DNA of 64,000 nt from assembly GCA_021234155.1 (NCBI GenBank), contig JAJEKV010000010.1, positions 20,670,833-20,734,832 on the forward strand. The letters run 5' to 3'. This document shows positions 11,701 through 23,576 of the stretch, in pieces. A program made the translations under genes and the position numbers. Within the stretch, counting starts at the first letter, position 1; every line of letters starts with the position of its first letter. The notes beneath the pieces are model-generated. The model was not told the DNA's origin. It did not search any database and saw only the letters and a list, made by a program, of their open reading frames with translations. This DNA is from Isoetes taiwanensis. Lineage: Eukaryota > Streptophyta > Lycopodiopsida > Isoetales > Isoetaceae.

Positions 11701-13560
11701 CCAACAATCTTTGGATCTAGAAATAAGACCCCTCCATGTCGCTCTTGGGCCTAGTATGTGTCAAGTAAGATGCTAAAATTTGGACAAACAAATAAAATTA
11801 GAGATACAAGTCAAGAATTAAGAATAGAGAATAAAAGGACTTAAATGTGGTACAAAACGACATGCTCCTCTGACCACTCCAACCCGGGGGTGTAACACCT
11901 CTGAAGCAAGTCTGGTACAGCGATGGGAACTTCGAGGAGGAGCCAAAGTGCTCCTAACATGTGGTCGGGGAAGTCAAGGCACTTTCGCTCGTGAAGTCAA
12001 ATCACCAAAGTGTGGCGTCTAATAGGCTCATGATAGCTCCAAAAGGCGCACCTCAACCCGAGGAAATATATGCGTATTACTAGCTCATGCGGCACTAGTA
12101 TATCCAATGGATATGTCTCCTCTTTCCGATGCTCCGAAGCCCAACCTCGTAGTGGTTATGCAATGGCTGGGTAAACAACTCCTCTAAGCCCATGCTCACC
12201 AGGCGATATGTGAAGAAACCCGTGCGACTCCTGTGCCGGTCGAGTCACCACCATGATCATCTGGCGGAGGGAAAGGTGATACAAATCCAGGTCCAAGGCC
12301 GTCCACCCATCGACAAGATGGACCCCAAAAATCTGTCTCCCACGTAATGCATCATCGGCCCCGTCTCCTCGACCGTCCACCACAATTGGGAGGTGGAGTG
12401 TGTAAAATCTCATCTGAGGCGGCGGCGGACGGCGACTCCTCCTCCCCTCCCCCTCCCCTCCCCTCCCCTCGCCTCGCCTCCCCCTCCCCATCCCCCCCTT
12501 CCCCCTCCTCCCCCCCCCTCCTCCTCCTCCTCCTCCTCCCAGCCTCCTCCTCCCACATCCAACCCTCATGTCGCCTCCTCACGATGGCCTCTGCATCCTC
12601 CTCATGTTCACCTCCCCCCGATATACCTTCCTATATCCTCCTCGTCATGGATATGTGTGCTGTCATCTGCTCACTCTCTCTCTATCTCAAGCCTTCTCCT
12701 CTCTCTGCCTCCTCCTCACATCTCATACCCCCCCTCTCGCTCTCTCTCTATATCCTGGATCCATTTGCCTCTTGTAAGCATCATACTCACGCCTCCTCAA
12801 ACTCTCGACCTCATCATCATTGTCATCTGCGCTGAGTTTCGAGTATCACGTCGCCTTCTCGATTCCATGCCCATATAAATGCATTTGCCGGCGTGATCTC
12901 CTCTGATCATAGAGGCTCGACTCTATAAGTGCATCTTTGAGAAGTGTCAACAAATGCGTGGCGGCATCACCTCATCGGGGATCTAGGGGTCTCTCCACGT
13001 GTGCTCTCACGGTGCCGCATTAAGCCCCATCTGATCCATGTCTCCTGACTAAAAGCGTATCTCCCGCTCAGCTGCCCTCCTAGCCATGATAGTGTCCAAC
13101 TAGTCAGACATGTAAGCCTCCACCCACGAGGGAATGCTGTAGTCTGCTCCTCTATAGTCATGGCGGCAACTCACAGTGCATCTTGTGATCACCCTAGCTT
13201 CGTCTTGGTGCCTACACTGTGTCTCGGCCAAATGAGCAAGATACACTGGATTCTCTCACCTCTGCTCATACCGGACTCTATCTCTAGCACGACATGCCTC
13301 TGTCCTCCTCGACTCTTGTGCATGTGGCCTACCAACTGCCCTCTGTGGCCACTCTAGGCCCTCACTAGCATGACGCCTATCATGGTGCCCACATGCACCT
13401 GAATGCGTCAACCCCAACCAAGTCGGCAGTCGAGTCACTGAATGTATGTAGCCAGGAGCCATGCACCACCAACGACGCTGCGTGCGGACCCTACATCTAG
13501 CAACATCTACTATGGCAATGACACGGACATCAACTCGCCAGTACGAGGCAACCTCCCTAT
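11700..13560 (-). other. unassigned coding-like minus-strand sequence with low-complexity tract
   Basis: The piece at 11880-12030 reads as a well-composed stretch on the minus strand (LLLEVPIAVPDLLQRCYTPG), and 12156-12420 gives another open stretch. Neither extends past stops, and I recognise no domain. Open frames across 12350-12880 are by-products of the CT-rich tract and should be disregarded. Confidence 0.25.
12415..12775. repeat. CT/C-rich low-complexity tract
   Basis: Long runs of CCTCCCC, CCTCCTCCT and later CTCTCTCT give strand asymmetry. These produce overlapping long but meaningless frames on both strands (Pro/Ser-rich and Gly/Arg/Glu-rich). The tract could form triplex or i-motif structures. 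Confidence 0.7.
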
Positions 13561-13984
13561 CATTAACAGCTAGTGTTAAGTGAACTATAATTATTAATTA
13601 CCTCTATAAAGTCATACCTAGAATTCTATATATGATGCTATTCCAACAGTACTAAGAAAAAAGAAACATAAGAATGAAAATAAAAAATAAAATCTAAGTT
13701 ATCACTCACATGCTCAAGTCCATGCCCAACACCAGCTCGTGCTCCTCGACCTCAGCATCCCCGTCCCCATCCCCTTGTGCCTCCTGATGCGCCGTATGTG
13801 TGAATGCCAAAAGATGAACAAAATTTCATTAGATCCAACAAAATCACCAAAATCAGCAATAATGACCAATAATTTGAAGCTTGTGCCAAAAAAGTATGAT
13901 GGCTCAAAAATCCAGAAATAACCGCCAAAGAAATTAGAGCCTCTTCCCAAAACCCACTATTAAACTCATGAGAAAAGTATATAT

Positions 13985-14100
13985 TTGATCTTTGATGAAT
14001 CAGATTCTAAGATGATTTTTCTTGGATGCTTGATTTTGAGAACCCTTTATACTCTATTCTTTAGATGCTTGATTTGAGAACCCTTTATCCTCTATTAGTT
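13985..14100. repeat. two-copy tandem duplication, about 45 bases
   Basis: GATGCTTGATTTGAGAACCC followed by TTTATNCTCTATT occurs twice in direct tandem with two or three differences. The flanking 13560-14750 shows no gene. Confidence 0.7.
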
Positions 14101-15119
14101 TCATGTTCATCACTTTTTGTTTGATGAAGCCAACAAAGTTTCCAACAATCCGATTATATCCAACAAAGTGTTTGCAAATTGACAAGCGAGAATAACTTGG
14201 ACCAAATTCATATGCCAAGATCGATGGGTTTGGAAAAGGGCTTTTCCTACAAAGAGCAACCGCGCTTTTACTCGTTCAATGTGCATTGGCGGCGGTCTGA
14301 ATAATCGACCAAGAACATGCCTCCTTCTTCAAAATTTGTATTATAGAAGAGAGGTTGAATAAAGAAAGAACTTATCGAGAGATTATCAAAGAAGAGCTTA
14401 GAAAAGAAAGGTTCTAAAAAGTGCATCGGCGGGGACAAGGGGCTTCCAATTTGTATCTAGAAAATGAGAAGAATTTAAAGGGAAGCGCAAGACACATTTT
14501 GAAAAGTGGAGGGTTTAAAACTTTAGGGTTAAGGCTTTTCGGCCCGGTTAGGGCATAATAAATAAGAAGCGGTGGGAGGGAATTAAATCTGATATTTGGT
14601 AACGAGGCGGTAAAACACAAAAAAAAAAATGTAGAAATCAGAGCATTAAATTCAACTCCTCGCTTGCATCCCACTCAATTCAAGGCCTTTTCTTCGAATC
14701 CGGCCTCCTAGCATATCCTGCCGCATTTAAATTCTAGCCCTCATACAATGCATGAGCAAATTCTGGCATTGCCCAGTTCCATATACATGCTGCAAGCCAA
14801 GTGCTGCTTTCACCTGCATATAAAAGAGGAGGAAGACGGTTTCGATGGCAAAAATATGGCATGCATGTTTCCCACCGTTCTTATTCTAAGAGGCCCAGAT
14901 CATAAACAAGCCCCGGATCAATCATGTCCAGCTCTTCATCTTGAAGAACAGAACATTCAAGAACAGACTCGACTGCTAATACTGTATTGGATTCAAGAAG
15001 AATCAAAGAAAATGAGAATCAGAATGGAAGATTGGGCAATAAAAAAAAAAAAAATACCTCTGTTGAACTTGCCCGCTGTTGCCGGCGGGAAACTGAGCTG
15101 TGCGATGGAGTTATAGCAT
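14101..15119. other. no gene assigned
   Basis: Short open frames on both strands here (14414-14674 minus, 14748-15116 plus) have no recognisable motif. Two A-runs (14620, 15040) hint at retroposon debris. I cannot support a gene. Confidence 0.35.
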
Positions 15120-15375
15120 AATTTTGGGGGTATTCGACTTGCAATTCCACAGAGAAGGTGTATTCGACCTGCAGTTTCAATCAAAAGGCATATTGGGTTC
15201 ATAAAATTCAGAGTTAAATTGGCGGGTCGAATACCCCCTTGCCGGATTGTCTAATCGACCTGCAGTTTCAATCAAAACATAGCATTCGACCTGCAGTTTG
15301 AATCAAAACAGAGAGACGTATTCAGTTCTTGGAATTCAGAGGTTGAATTTTGCGGGTCGAATACCAGATTCTGCT
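15120..15375. repeat. interspersed TATTCGACCTGCAGTTTCAA repeat cluster
   Basis: About five copies of TTCGACCTGCAGTTTCAATC occur within 200 bases, some preceded by TAT or GTAT, and the opposite-strand form GGGTCGAATACC occurs at about 15222 and 15352. Direct and inverted copies alternate, which would allow small stem-loops. No coding content is evident. Confidence 0.55.
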
Positions 15376-16212
15376 ATCAGAAAAAAAACAGGGGCATGCA
15401 GGCCGAATACCACGCGAAGGTATTCGACTCACAACTTCTGGAATCCATGTCCAATTCCGGAGCCTATATTTCCATCGAAAATTTTAGCTGAGCGCGCCCA
15501 CCCGACGAAGGATGGCAGACCCATTTTGTTACCCTTACAATATCATAGTTGGAGATTCTTTTGGCATGTTTGTCGACAGAAAACGGATTTGCAACTAGGC
15601 ACAGATCCAGTTCTTCAGACGCCCTTAAGTGGAGGCCGGGATCGTGGTATATCTGGCCACCCATGATCATCCGCTGAACGCTGCGCAGTTTCAAGACCAA
15701 AACCAACTATTTTGGGCCATTTTTATATCAATACGGCTCTATCTGAGCTTGAGTCTCTTTCTCTCTTCATCAATCCAGTGTTAAATAGATAGGAAAAGAG
15801 ATTGGAATGCCTTTTGGAGTAGACCAAGCAACTCACAAAGCAGGAAGATCGAATCAACCAAAGATTTTGACCCCTGACAATTTCTCACCTGGTTTTTGGT
15901 CAGATATACTATTTTTTTTATTGGATATATCACTTTTTGGCTGGATATAACCACTTTTTTCACAGGATATAGCACCTTCCTGAAAACGGATGCCCAAATA
16001 TACCTTTTTTTTTGGATATACCACGATCTCGGACTCCATTTTATATATGGGCTTCCCTGTTCTTGCAGCCGCAGAATGGTAGTTTTATAGCTATAGATAA
16101 GATAAGATGAATTTTTACGTGCTATAGATTTGTAAATTGTGAAATAGGCCTTAAAAAATTGGTTTTAGATTGATTGTAAAGTTATTTAGTCTGGTCTTGC
16201 AATTTCTGAGTC

Positions 16213-17180
16213 ACTTTTTTTTTTTGGAAGGACGTCAGACTTTATTAATAAGACTCCATCATAATACATAATACGATGCAGAGACATGAATAAAAACCCA
16301 GTGGATAATTAGATCCAACTGAGCAGGGCCACCCGTCTAAGCATGACAATATAATACAATTCACACTATTTTCCTCACCTACAAAGAGAAGAATAATATA
16401 TAATCATATTTTAAGAAAAGTTACTTTAACCAGGTCGAACTTCCACGTCCATAGAATCATTAACAACAACTTGATCTACTCCCTGGTGCCTCAATGTCAC
16501 TATATCAGGGACACCCACTATAACGATCGTAGCAGATATTGGAGCTACAGAGTGAACTAATACAGATTGAGGAGCCAAGCTATTTTTGCAACGTGCAAGC
16601 TTCTTCCGGCGTGGAGTAGACCATCCTTCTTCCAATAATTCTTGCTTGTGAAAATGTCTTGAAGGCGAGTGTTGATCCTCATTAAGAGGGTCTCTTGATA
16701 TAGGCCGAGGCGGAGATGCACTAGAAGAAGGCGATGGTGCGAAATAAGCTTGAGAAAGAAGGCAAAAGGGCTGGTGATCTTGGTGGATTAACTAGTCTGA
16801 GGAGGATGAGAAAGAAGATGATACAACACGACATTCAAGTGAAGTGGATGCTATGTGACATGGGATAGGAGCCGTCGGAGAGGTGGAGACAAAAATATGC
16901 CTAGACTTGTAAGTAGCGAGAGCCTCAACATTGGGAAATATCGTGGGGGGAAGCTTCGGGTCCATTAAAGCGAGGCGTAGTTTGTACTTGAAAAAAGTGG
17001 GCCACTTTGACCACTCTTGGCCGAGGAATAGAAACACAAGTAGGAAGAGATACGCAAATTCGAGGACCATTAACAATAGAATGGGCAAGATGCACACCCA
17101 ATCCATTGGCAATAGCAATCACAAAATCAGACGCTTGCAATTCTAGTGGAACTTTGTTTGTTCTTGTCCACTGCATTTTC
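16213..17180 (-). pseudogene. LINE ORF1 (DUF4283-like) remnant with poly(A) end
   Basis: On the minus strand 16925-17176 encodes 83 residues. The NKVPLELQ, IANGLG and PRICVSLP segments follow the order of the DUF4283 region of plant LINE ORF1 (W..PLELW, I...LG, RVCVEV). The sequence continues with frameshifts toward 16426 and ends at an 11-base T run (16217-16227), the complement of a poly(A) tail. It is preceded on that strand by TTATTAATAAAG, as in other LINE ends here. There is no zinc knuckle and no RT, so it is a truncated, dead copy. The family is inferred from motif order only. Confidence 0.45.
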
Positions 17181-17259
17181 GGATGCGGATCTTAAAAGGG
17201 TCTCATCTTCAGATATATCATGATCAGTCTGACAGATGGATTATTGTAATGGTGCTTCT

Positions 17260-17392
17260 ACCTTTTTTTCCATACTTGGATGGATTGTGTTGAAATGTTT
17301 AGGCCTTCAGGCTACTATGGAGCCAGAAATAAATGTATTTACATATTTTTATTAATAAAAACATAAAAATCTTGCCTTTAAAAAAAAAAAAA
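17260..17392 (+). repeat. poly(A)-tailed LINE-type 3' end
   Basis: TTTTTATTAATAAAAACATA and a further 13 bases precede an A13 run ending at 17392. The AATAAA-like signal and pure A tail indicate a plus-strand retroposon 3' end, with no coding sequence left. Confidence 0.4.
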
Positions 17393-17765
17393 TGATAAGC
17401 ATGAGCATTCTTTACGCACTATGCCCAGTCCTACAATTTGTATAGACATGACTATTATTACCAACGATGTTCGTGTTGAGATTCAATAAGACATGTCCAA
17501 ATACATTGGCTACATGTGTGCCAATGTTAATGCAACAAGTACCTTGAGATTTGGCAAAAGTTCCAACATGTTACGCATTTGAATATCAAGTTCTACAAGA
17601 TAAAAGGTATAATAACATTGTCATAAATGTGCTTAATCCGAGTCCTTAGAATTTCTCTTCATAAATTGTCTCATTGTCTTTATTCTAGAACCTCAATAGG
17701 ATGAAGGTATATTTTTAGCATTCAGTAATGTCGAGGCATGCTCCTCCCACGGAATAGCACTAAAA

Positions 17766-17935
17766 AATAGAATAGAATAGAATAGAATAGAATAGAATAG
17801 AATAGAATAGAATAGAATAGAATAGAATAGAATAGAATAGAATAGAATAGAATAGAATAGAATAGAATAGAATAGAATAGAATAGAATTTGATTTTTTAT
17901 CTCAGGAGACCAATTGACCTATGGAGAAGAACAAT
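17766..17935 (-). repeat. SINE-like 3' end with (AATAG)24
   Basis: A perfect run of 24 AATAG units (17766-17885) is followed by GATTTTTTATCTCAGGAGAC and CAATTGACCTATGG. Read on the minus strand, this is the family's conserved 3' block followed by an (ATTCT)24 tail. It lies 35 bases from the copia 5' LTR, so both inserted in the same neighbourhood. The long perfect array is the kind expected to vary in length. Confidence 0.6.
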
Positions 17936-17969
17936 GTCATAGTTGGATCATGTTTTTTTGGTGGCATAA

Positions 17970-18721
17970 TGATGAAAATTGATCGGGGTAATATTTGAGA
18001 TCTGATTAAAATTCTTTAACTTGAGTTTCATTTTGGTTTACATGATCACTCACAAAAGCTTGATGCATATAATGTGCTTGGTCTATACATATTTGAAGGG
18101 GAGAGCAGGATATGGGTTATCGGCTAAATGGAAACATTAGTTATAGACATTTAACACAGTATGGTTGCTTTGCCATTGAAGGAGTAGACATTTAACCTGT
18201 ATGGTTGCTTTGCTATTGAAGGAGTAGACATTTAACCTATATGGTTGCGTTGCCTTTGAAGGAGTTTCCATTTAGCACATATTTCTATTTCAATGGTTTT
18301 AGAACCATTAAGGAAATAGTTATGGATATAGCTAAGACCTTGGCGGTCAAATGAGATTTGAACAGAAATACACGGAGAGAGATCGGTTCGGCTAATCGGC
18401 CGGACCCAAGATAAAAACAAGTAGAAGGATTTGCAGATAGCATCGGATCGGGAACTCTGAAAGGGTACTTTGCTTAATGAATCCGGAATGCGCTTGGGCT
18501 ATCGAAAATAAATAGTCAAAGTTGCTACAGTTGCAGGTCATTCCCATATGAACAGTAACCTCTATGATTTTGTGCTAAAGGTGTGAATGACTTATGAAAT
18601 TTGCATAATCGAAGTTCTTCTCTTGAATTATCTTGTGACCATTGTGTTGATAAATTAAAGGTGAATAGAAATACAAGGTTATAAGTGTGATTGCATAAAG
18701 ATTATCTAGAAAATTCCTTCA
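17970..18721 (+). repeat. copia 5' LTR
   Basis: This is a 752-bp LTR with TG...CA termini. It contains three tandem 40-bp units starting TAGACATTTAACCTGTATGG at about 18142-18262, which are also present in the 3' LTR. Differences from the 3' LTR in the first 220 bases cluster where the 3' copy has CAG, CTG or CCTG. Differences further in are mostly C/T or G/A transitions, as expected from decay of methylated cytosine. Confidence 0.95.
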
Positions 18722-18722
18722 T

Positions 18723-18735
18723 TGGTATCAGAGCC
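18723..18735 (+). promoter_or_regulatory. copia primer-binding site
   Basis: TGGTATCAGAGCC starts two bases after the LTR end. It is complementary to the 3' end of plant initiator methionine tRNA, the standard primer for this class. Confidence 0.92.
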
Positions 18736-18745
18736 ATTTTGAATC

Positions 18746-19585
18746 ATGTCTACAAGATTTGGTGCAAATCTACTAACCTCTATTGAAGTGTTCAAAGGGG
18801 AGGGTGGATTTCAGATATGGAAGCAAGGAATCAAGCAAGTTTTGGAGTTTGAGAAGCTGTGGCATTTGATAGAAGATGGAGATGATAGGAGATCTGCAAC
18901 AACAAGATCTAGGAGATCTGTTGCAGGGGAGACCAGTGAAGCATCTGTTGAAGGTGGAGGCAAGAACTCACCTGCAGAAACAAGGAGTCCAGAGTCAGAT
19001 GACGAGTTTAAAATAATGGAGGCACAGGCCATTATTACCAGCAAGGTAGGCACTGCCATTAAGCTTAAGTTGAGAGGCATGAGTCCAAAAGAAATGTGGA
19101 GGTACATGGTAAGCCAATATGAAGTTAAAACTTCTTCTCAAATTGATGTACTGGAAAAACAATTAAGGAAGCTTAAGCTATTTGAAAAGGATAATTTGAC
19201 TGAATATTTGGAGAAGTTTGACTCTATAATTGCAGATTTGGAAGGAGCAGGAATTATACTCAATGATGAATATCAAATCTTGTCTTTAGCAAGATCTGTG
19301 TCCCATAATAATCAGCTAGCAACACTGATCAGAAATGTAGCGAGATCAAAAGAGCACGCCATTCAAATGATTAGAGCGAGTTTGAGCAAAAAAAGTTCTT
19401 TGTTTATGATGAAGATACATTTCTTGAAGTGTTGTTTTGCGAAAACAAAAGAAGGTGAAAGTAACAAAGGGAAAGCTTGGACCACATTACAAGCTACAAT
19501 CAATTTGGGCACTTGAAATCGGGAAATGTCGAATGAGGGCAAGATCATTAGGTGTTTTAATTGTGATGGAAAGGGGCACATTAAC
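18746..19585 (+). pseudogene. copia gag
   Basis: The gag starts at ATG 18746, ten bases past the primer site, and is open for 256 codons to 19516. It carries the usual copia order: F.G..GF..WK...K.VLE near residues 17-32, W..I..... then a coiled central part with EKLRKLKLFEKDNL-type sequence, matching the UBN2/gag-polypeptide domain. A shift near 19430-19516 moves the zinc knuckle into another frame. CFNCDGKGHI is visible at about 19556-19585, with the last Cys lost. In a working element it would form the nucleocapsid and bind the RNA genome. Confidence 0.85.
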
Positions 19586-20179
19586 GTCAAGCGTCCAAGT
19601 CAAGGGGCTTCAGGAAATCAAGGGGAAGAAGCGGGGTTTGCAAGCACAAGAGGAGGAGCTAGCGAGGAAGGGGGGGATTCAAGGGTAATCCATCGGTCAA
19701 TATAGTTAAGGAAGCGGTCACAAATGAAGAAGAAGAAGATGATACCGCTGAGGTAAAGCAAACTTGGTGAAATTTTGACTATTTCAAGGGACTTACATAA
19801 GAAGGATAACAAATTGTTGATAATAGATTAAGGGGAGAAAAGTGACTTGTGATCAAGTTTAAGTTAAAGGAATGCATGAAGAAAGATCTTTGACACGTGC
19901 GGCTAGGAGATGGAGGATTAAAAAAAGATTGAAGACTACGGCATATTAGAAATTTTTGACTTAGAAGGAAAAACGATTGGAACTTAAAGATGTGTTGTGT
20001 GTTCGAGGGGCTTGTTAGGAATTTGATTTCGGTTTGTCGATTAGTAGATCTAGGATACAAAGTGTTATTTGAAAAGGCTGGAATGTAAGATCTTTCATGG
20101 AAATAAAATCAAATTTATTGGAAAAAGGGTTGGGAACCTTTTGGACTCGATTGTAAGCATATTCCAAGTTTAAATGTGG

Positions 20180-21045
20180 TTGAATATCCATCATTAAAAA
20201 CATGGCATAATAGGATGTGCCACACTAACATGGATAACATTAATATCTTTGCTCAAAAGGGGCCTTATAGCGACAAATGGACGGGGAGGATAGGAATATC
20301 TTTGTGTCTTGGTACATGTTGGGAAAGCAAACACGGTTTCCATTTAAAAGATCATTCAAAAGAGCAAGGGGAGTATTGGATTTAATCCACACTGATCTAT
20401 GTGGTCCCATAAATGTGACAAGCATGGCTGGTCATAAATATTTTGTGACCTTTATAGATGACTTTAGCAGGAAGACAAAACCTCTTGCTTAAAACAAAAG
20501 ATCAGGCATTTGAAGCACTAAAACTCTACATTGCTGAAGTAGAACTTGAAACAGGGAGAAGAGTCAAGTGCATTCGATCAGATAGAGGGGGTGAGTATTT
20601 ATCTCACGAGTTTAAGTGGTTTTGTGCAAAAAGAGGTATAAAAAGACAATTGACATGCAGATACTCTCCTCAACAAAATGGTGTAGCAGAAAGAAAAAAT
20701 CGAACTCTCCTCAATGCAGTAAGGTCAATGTTGAAGTCTTCTGGATTGCCAAATTACATTTGGAATGAGGCTCTTGAAACAGCAGTATATATCCAAAATA
20801 TTTTGCCATCCACAAGTACAAAAGGAACAGTGCCAGATATGCTATGGTCAGGTAAATTACCTAACTATGAAAATCTAAAAGCTTATGGTTGTCTGGTTTT
20901 TGCCCATGTGCCTGAGCAATTAAGAAGTAAGCTTGATGACAGGGCGTACATCACCTACTTAGTAGGATATGACTCAAATTCAAAGGGTTATAGACTATTT
21001 GACCACAGGAAAATAATTGTGAGCCAGGGATGTGGTGTTCGATGA
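20180..21045 (+). pseudogene. copia GAG-preintegrase and integrase core
   Basis: 20185-20270 gives the GAG-preintegrase motif LKTWHNRMCHTNMDN (canonical LWH.RLGH.N). After several shifts, integrase follows: DLCGPINV...YFVTFIDDFSR, holding the first catalytic Asp, then IRSDRGGEYLS with the second Asp (20578-20601), then QQNGVAERKNRTL with the catalytic Glu (20669-20710). The stretch 20458-21045 is one open frame of about 195 codons. The zinc-binding H/C part is only partly legible. A shift at about 20480 interrupts the core just after the first Asp, so no functional integrase can be made. Confidence 0.88.
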
Positions 21046-21329
21046 ACATCAATTTTACAGGAAAATTCCAAGGGTTAATGATAAAGAACAAGGAGACAAT
21101 GAACAAAGGGATGTCGATCTTGAAGAAAAGGTAACAGCAGAAAATGAGATAGATCATATTGAATCGAATAGGCTGGGTAGTGACTCAGAAGATGAAGATG
21201 CACTCGAGACAAATGATCAAAACATAATAAATAGTAGGGTTGAAGGAGATATGTCTGCTGGTAATGAATTGGAAAATCTGAGAACCACAAAATGAAAAAG
21301 CAAAAGGAGGAGCGGAAAAAGCTGAAGCT

Positions 21330-22230
21330 CAATTGTTAAATGATGAGAATCAAGGTTTGGCTGACTTGCATGGCGAAATGAGTTTAAGCGAGAAAAGGAG
21401 ACTCCAGCAGCAAAATGTTGAGGTGGAAAATATCTTTGATGTGTTAATTCTGGAAAACTGTGACCTGCCAAAGAGTTATGATGAAGCAGTAAATGGAATT
21501 TATGCAAGACAATGGATTAAAGCTATGCAAGAAGAGATGGATGCTTTGAGAGAAAACGAGGGCACTTATGAAGTGGTGGACAAACCTAAAGACAAGAATA
21601 TCATAGGAAACAAATGGATCTTTAGGATAAAACACGGAATAGATGGAAAATCAGAAAAATTCAAAGCTAGGTTGGTAGCACAAGGTTTTACACAAAAAAG
21701 GGGAAAAGACTTTGATGAAACTTTTTCTCCCTTGGTGAAGATAAACAGCTTAAGAATATTTCTTGCCATTGCTAACTCATGTGATCTTGATGTGCATCAC
21801 ATGGATGTCAGTACTGCATTTTTAAATGCAAAATTAGAGGAAGAAGTTTATCTAAAAAGCAAGCACACGGATTTGAGGCGAAAGAAGGGAAGGTATGGAA
21901 ATTAAAAAGGCATTATATGGTTTAAAGGCGGTCTCAAAGAGAATGGTATAAATGCATGAACAAATATCTGCAAGAGCAAGGATTTGAAAAATTGAATTAT
22001 GATGGAAATCTGTATAGATTCAAAAATGGAGAAGAATGGTGCATTATAGCATTATACGTGGATGACAATATCATGGTGGCAAAAGGGATGAAAACTTTAC
22101 TCAAATGCAAGGAGATTCCCAATAACAAATTCCAAATGTCTGATTTAGGAGAGTTGAAAAGATTTCTGGGCATTGAAGTTTACAGAAATAGAGACATCAA
22201 AGTTCGACCTTAAGCCCGGCAAACTCAAAT
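21330..22230 (+). pseudogene. copia reverse transcriptase
   Basis: The 21333-21905 frame carries W..AM.EE, NKWIFRIKHG, KARLVAQGF.Q and DFDETFSPLVK, then MDVSTAFLNAKLEEEVYL with a catalytic Asp. The frame breaks at about 21870-21940, where the usual ALYGLKQAPR...W is garbled. It resumes at 21956 and contains LYVDDNIMVAKG (the YVDD catalytic pair, about 22060) and LGELKRFLGIEV. The palm-domain motifs are therefore all recognisable, but in at least two frames. Confidence 0.9.
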
Positions 22231-22639
22231 TCAAAATATGCTAAGCCGATTTGGAATGAAGGAGTGCAATCACGACAAGCACTCCTATTGTACCGAGAAC
22301 CACAAAATCTCAAAGCAAATGAGTCCTCAAGCGAAGAAGAGAAAGAAACAAATGGAGGAAGTACCTTCTGGATCCTTAATTGGATGTTTGTCATCATTGG
22401 CTAATTGCACAAGGCGACATATCCTTTGCTGCGATCAATTTGTTGGCGGTATAATCATGATCGAGGGAAGGCACAACTTGGATGGCAGCCAAAGAAAAAT
22501 TTTAAGGTATCTAAAAGGTACTTTGCATTTTGGCATTATGTACAATACATGTGACTTAAAATTGAAAGCATCTTGTGATCTTGTTGGGGTGGAGACCTTG
22601 ATCAAAGGAGATCTACTTGGGATATATGACTATGTTAGG

Positions 22640-23147
22640 AATAGAATAGAATAGAATAGAATATGATTTTATAGATCCCGCGGGAGACCAAGCGGCCTAT
22701 GGGACCCAAGTACAAAGAGAGAGAAGCGTGATATTACTACGAGGGATTAAAAACCCCGCCCGAAGGGTTTGAGGGGAAAACCTTAGTAGCAATAAGGATC
22801 TTTGACATCTTTTACTGATTATATACATAATCACAAAATGCAATTTGAGGTTAATGTCGGACGGGGGCATAACTGAGTCCGCGTATCCATTACCTCCCGG
22901 AGTCTGATCCCAACAAGCCTACGAGGGCGTTAGTGCTTTCGATAGCTCATGCAAAGGTCCGATGGGGCACAACTAGCAGAACATCTGGGAGCCCGGATAT
23001 GCTCAAATGCATGGACAGGCACGGAGGGCGTGACATTCATCCTCAATGGCCACGGTTGGCCGGCGGCGGCACTCTGTCCTCCGCGGCGGCTCCCGAATCC
23101 ATCTCCCTGTCTCAATGCGGAGGTGGTGTGCACTGTTGCGAATGGAA
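22640..23147 (-). mobile_element. SINE-like insertion nested in the copia RNase H
   Basis: Read on the minus strand this is about 0.5 kb, GC-rich at its 5' part and ending in the conserved block GGTCCCATAGGCCGCTTGG and TCTCCCGCGGGATC, then an (ATTCT)4 tail. Related 3' ends are at 6775-6815 and 17886-17935. A 13-base direct repeat with 9 matches (CTATGTTAGGAAT / CACTGTTGCGAAT) may be the target duplication. No clear tRNA-type A and B boxes are visible, so SINE status rests on the tail, size and lack of coding. Confidence 0.6.
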
Positions 23148-23576
23148 GCAATCACCCTGCGCTTTTTCATGGGTAGATGAGGTGCCCCAGTTGCCTGGAA
23201 AAGCAAGAAGCAAAATTGTATTGCTTTGTCAAGTGCTGAGGCAGAATATAATTCTGCCTCATTGGCTGTAAAAGAAATCGTATGGGAGAGAAGACTCATG
23301 GATGAACTTGGTTTTAGTCAACTAAATTCCACTGTTATGTTCTGTGACAGTACTAGCTGCATAGCTATGTCGAAAAACCCTGTTCTACATGAAAGGTCCA
23401 AGCATATAGAAATGGAAGTTCACTTTCTTAGAGAGATGGTAGAAAAAAATCAAGTTCATTTGACATATATTGGCACAAAAGATCAGTTAGCAGATATGCT
23501 AACTAAAGCACTGCCAGTAACAAGGTTCGAGGAATTAAGGAGTTTAGTTAACTGTTGCAGCTCAAAAATATTACCT

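Noticed and set aside
9566-12569. Plant mobile domain (PMD) gene
   Set aside because: A few W/F/H-rich pieces are suggestive, but no continuous motif such as the expected FHLP..EMT box can be read. Left unassigned.
12347-12882. Long overlapping frames on both strands rich in Pro/Ser or Gly/Arg/Glu
   Set aside because: They are produced by the CT-rich low-complexity tract. Composition follows the base bias and no motif is present.
18232-18420. Identical 62-codon minus-strand frames in both LTRs (18232-18420 and 23842-24030)
   Set aside because: Identity follows from LTR duplication. There is no domain and the orientation is opposite to the element.
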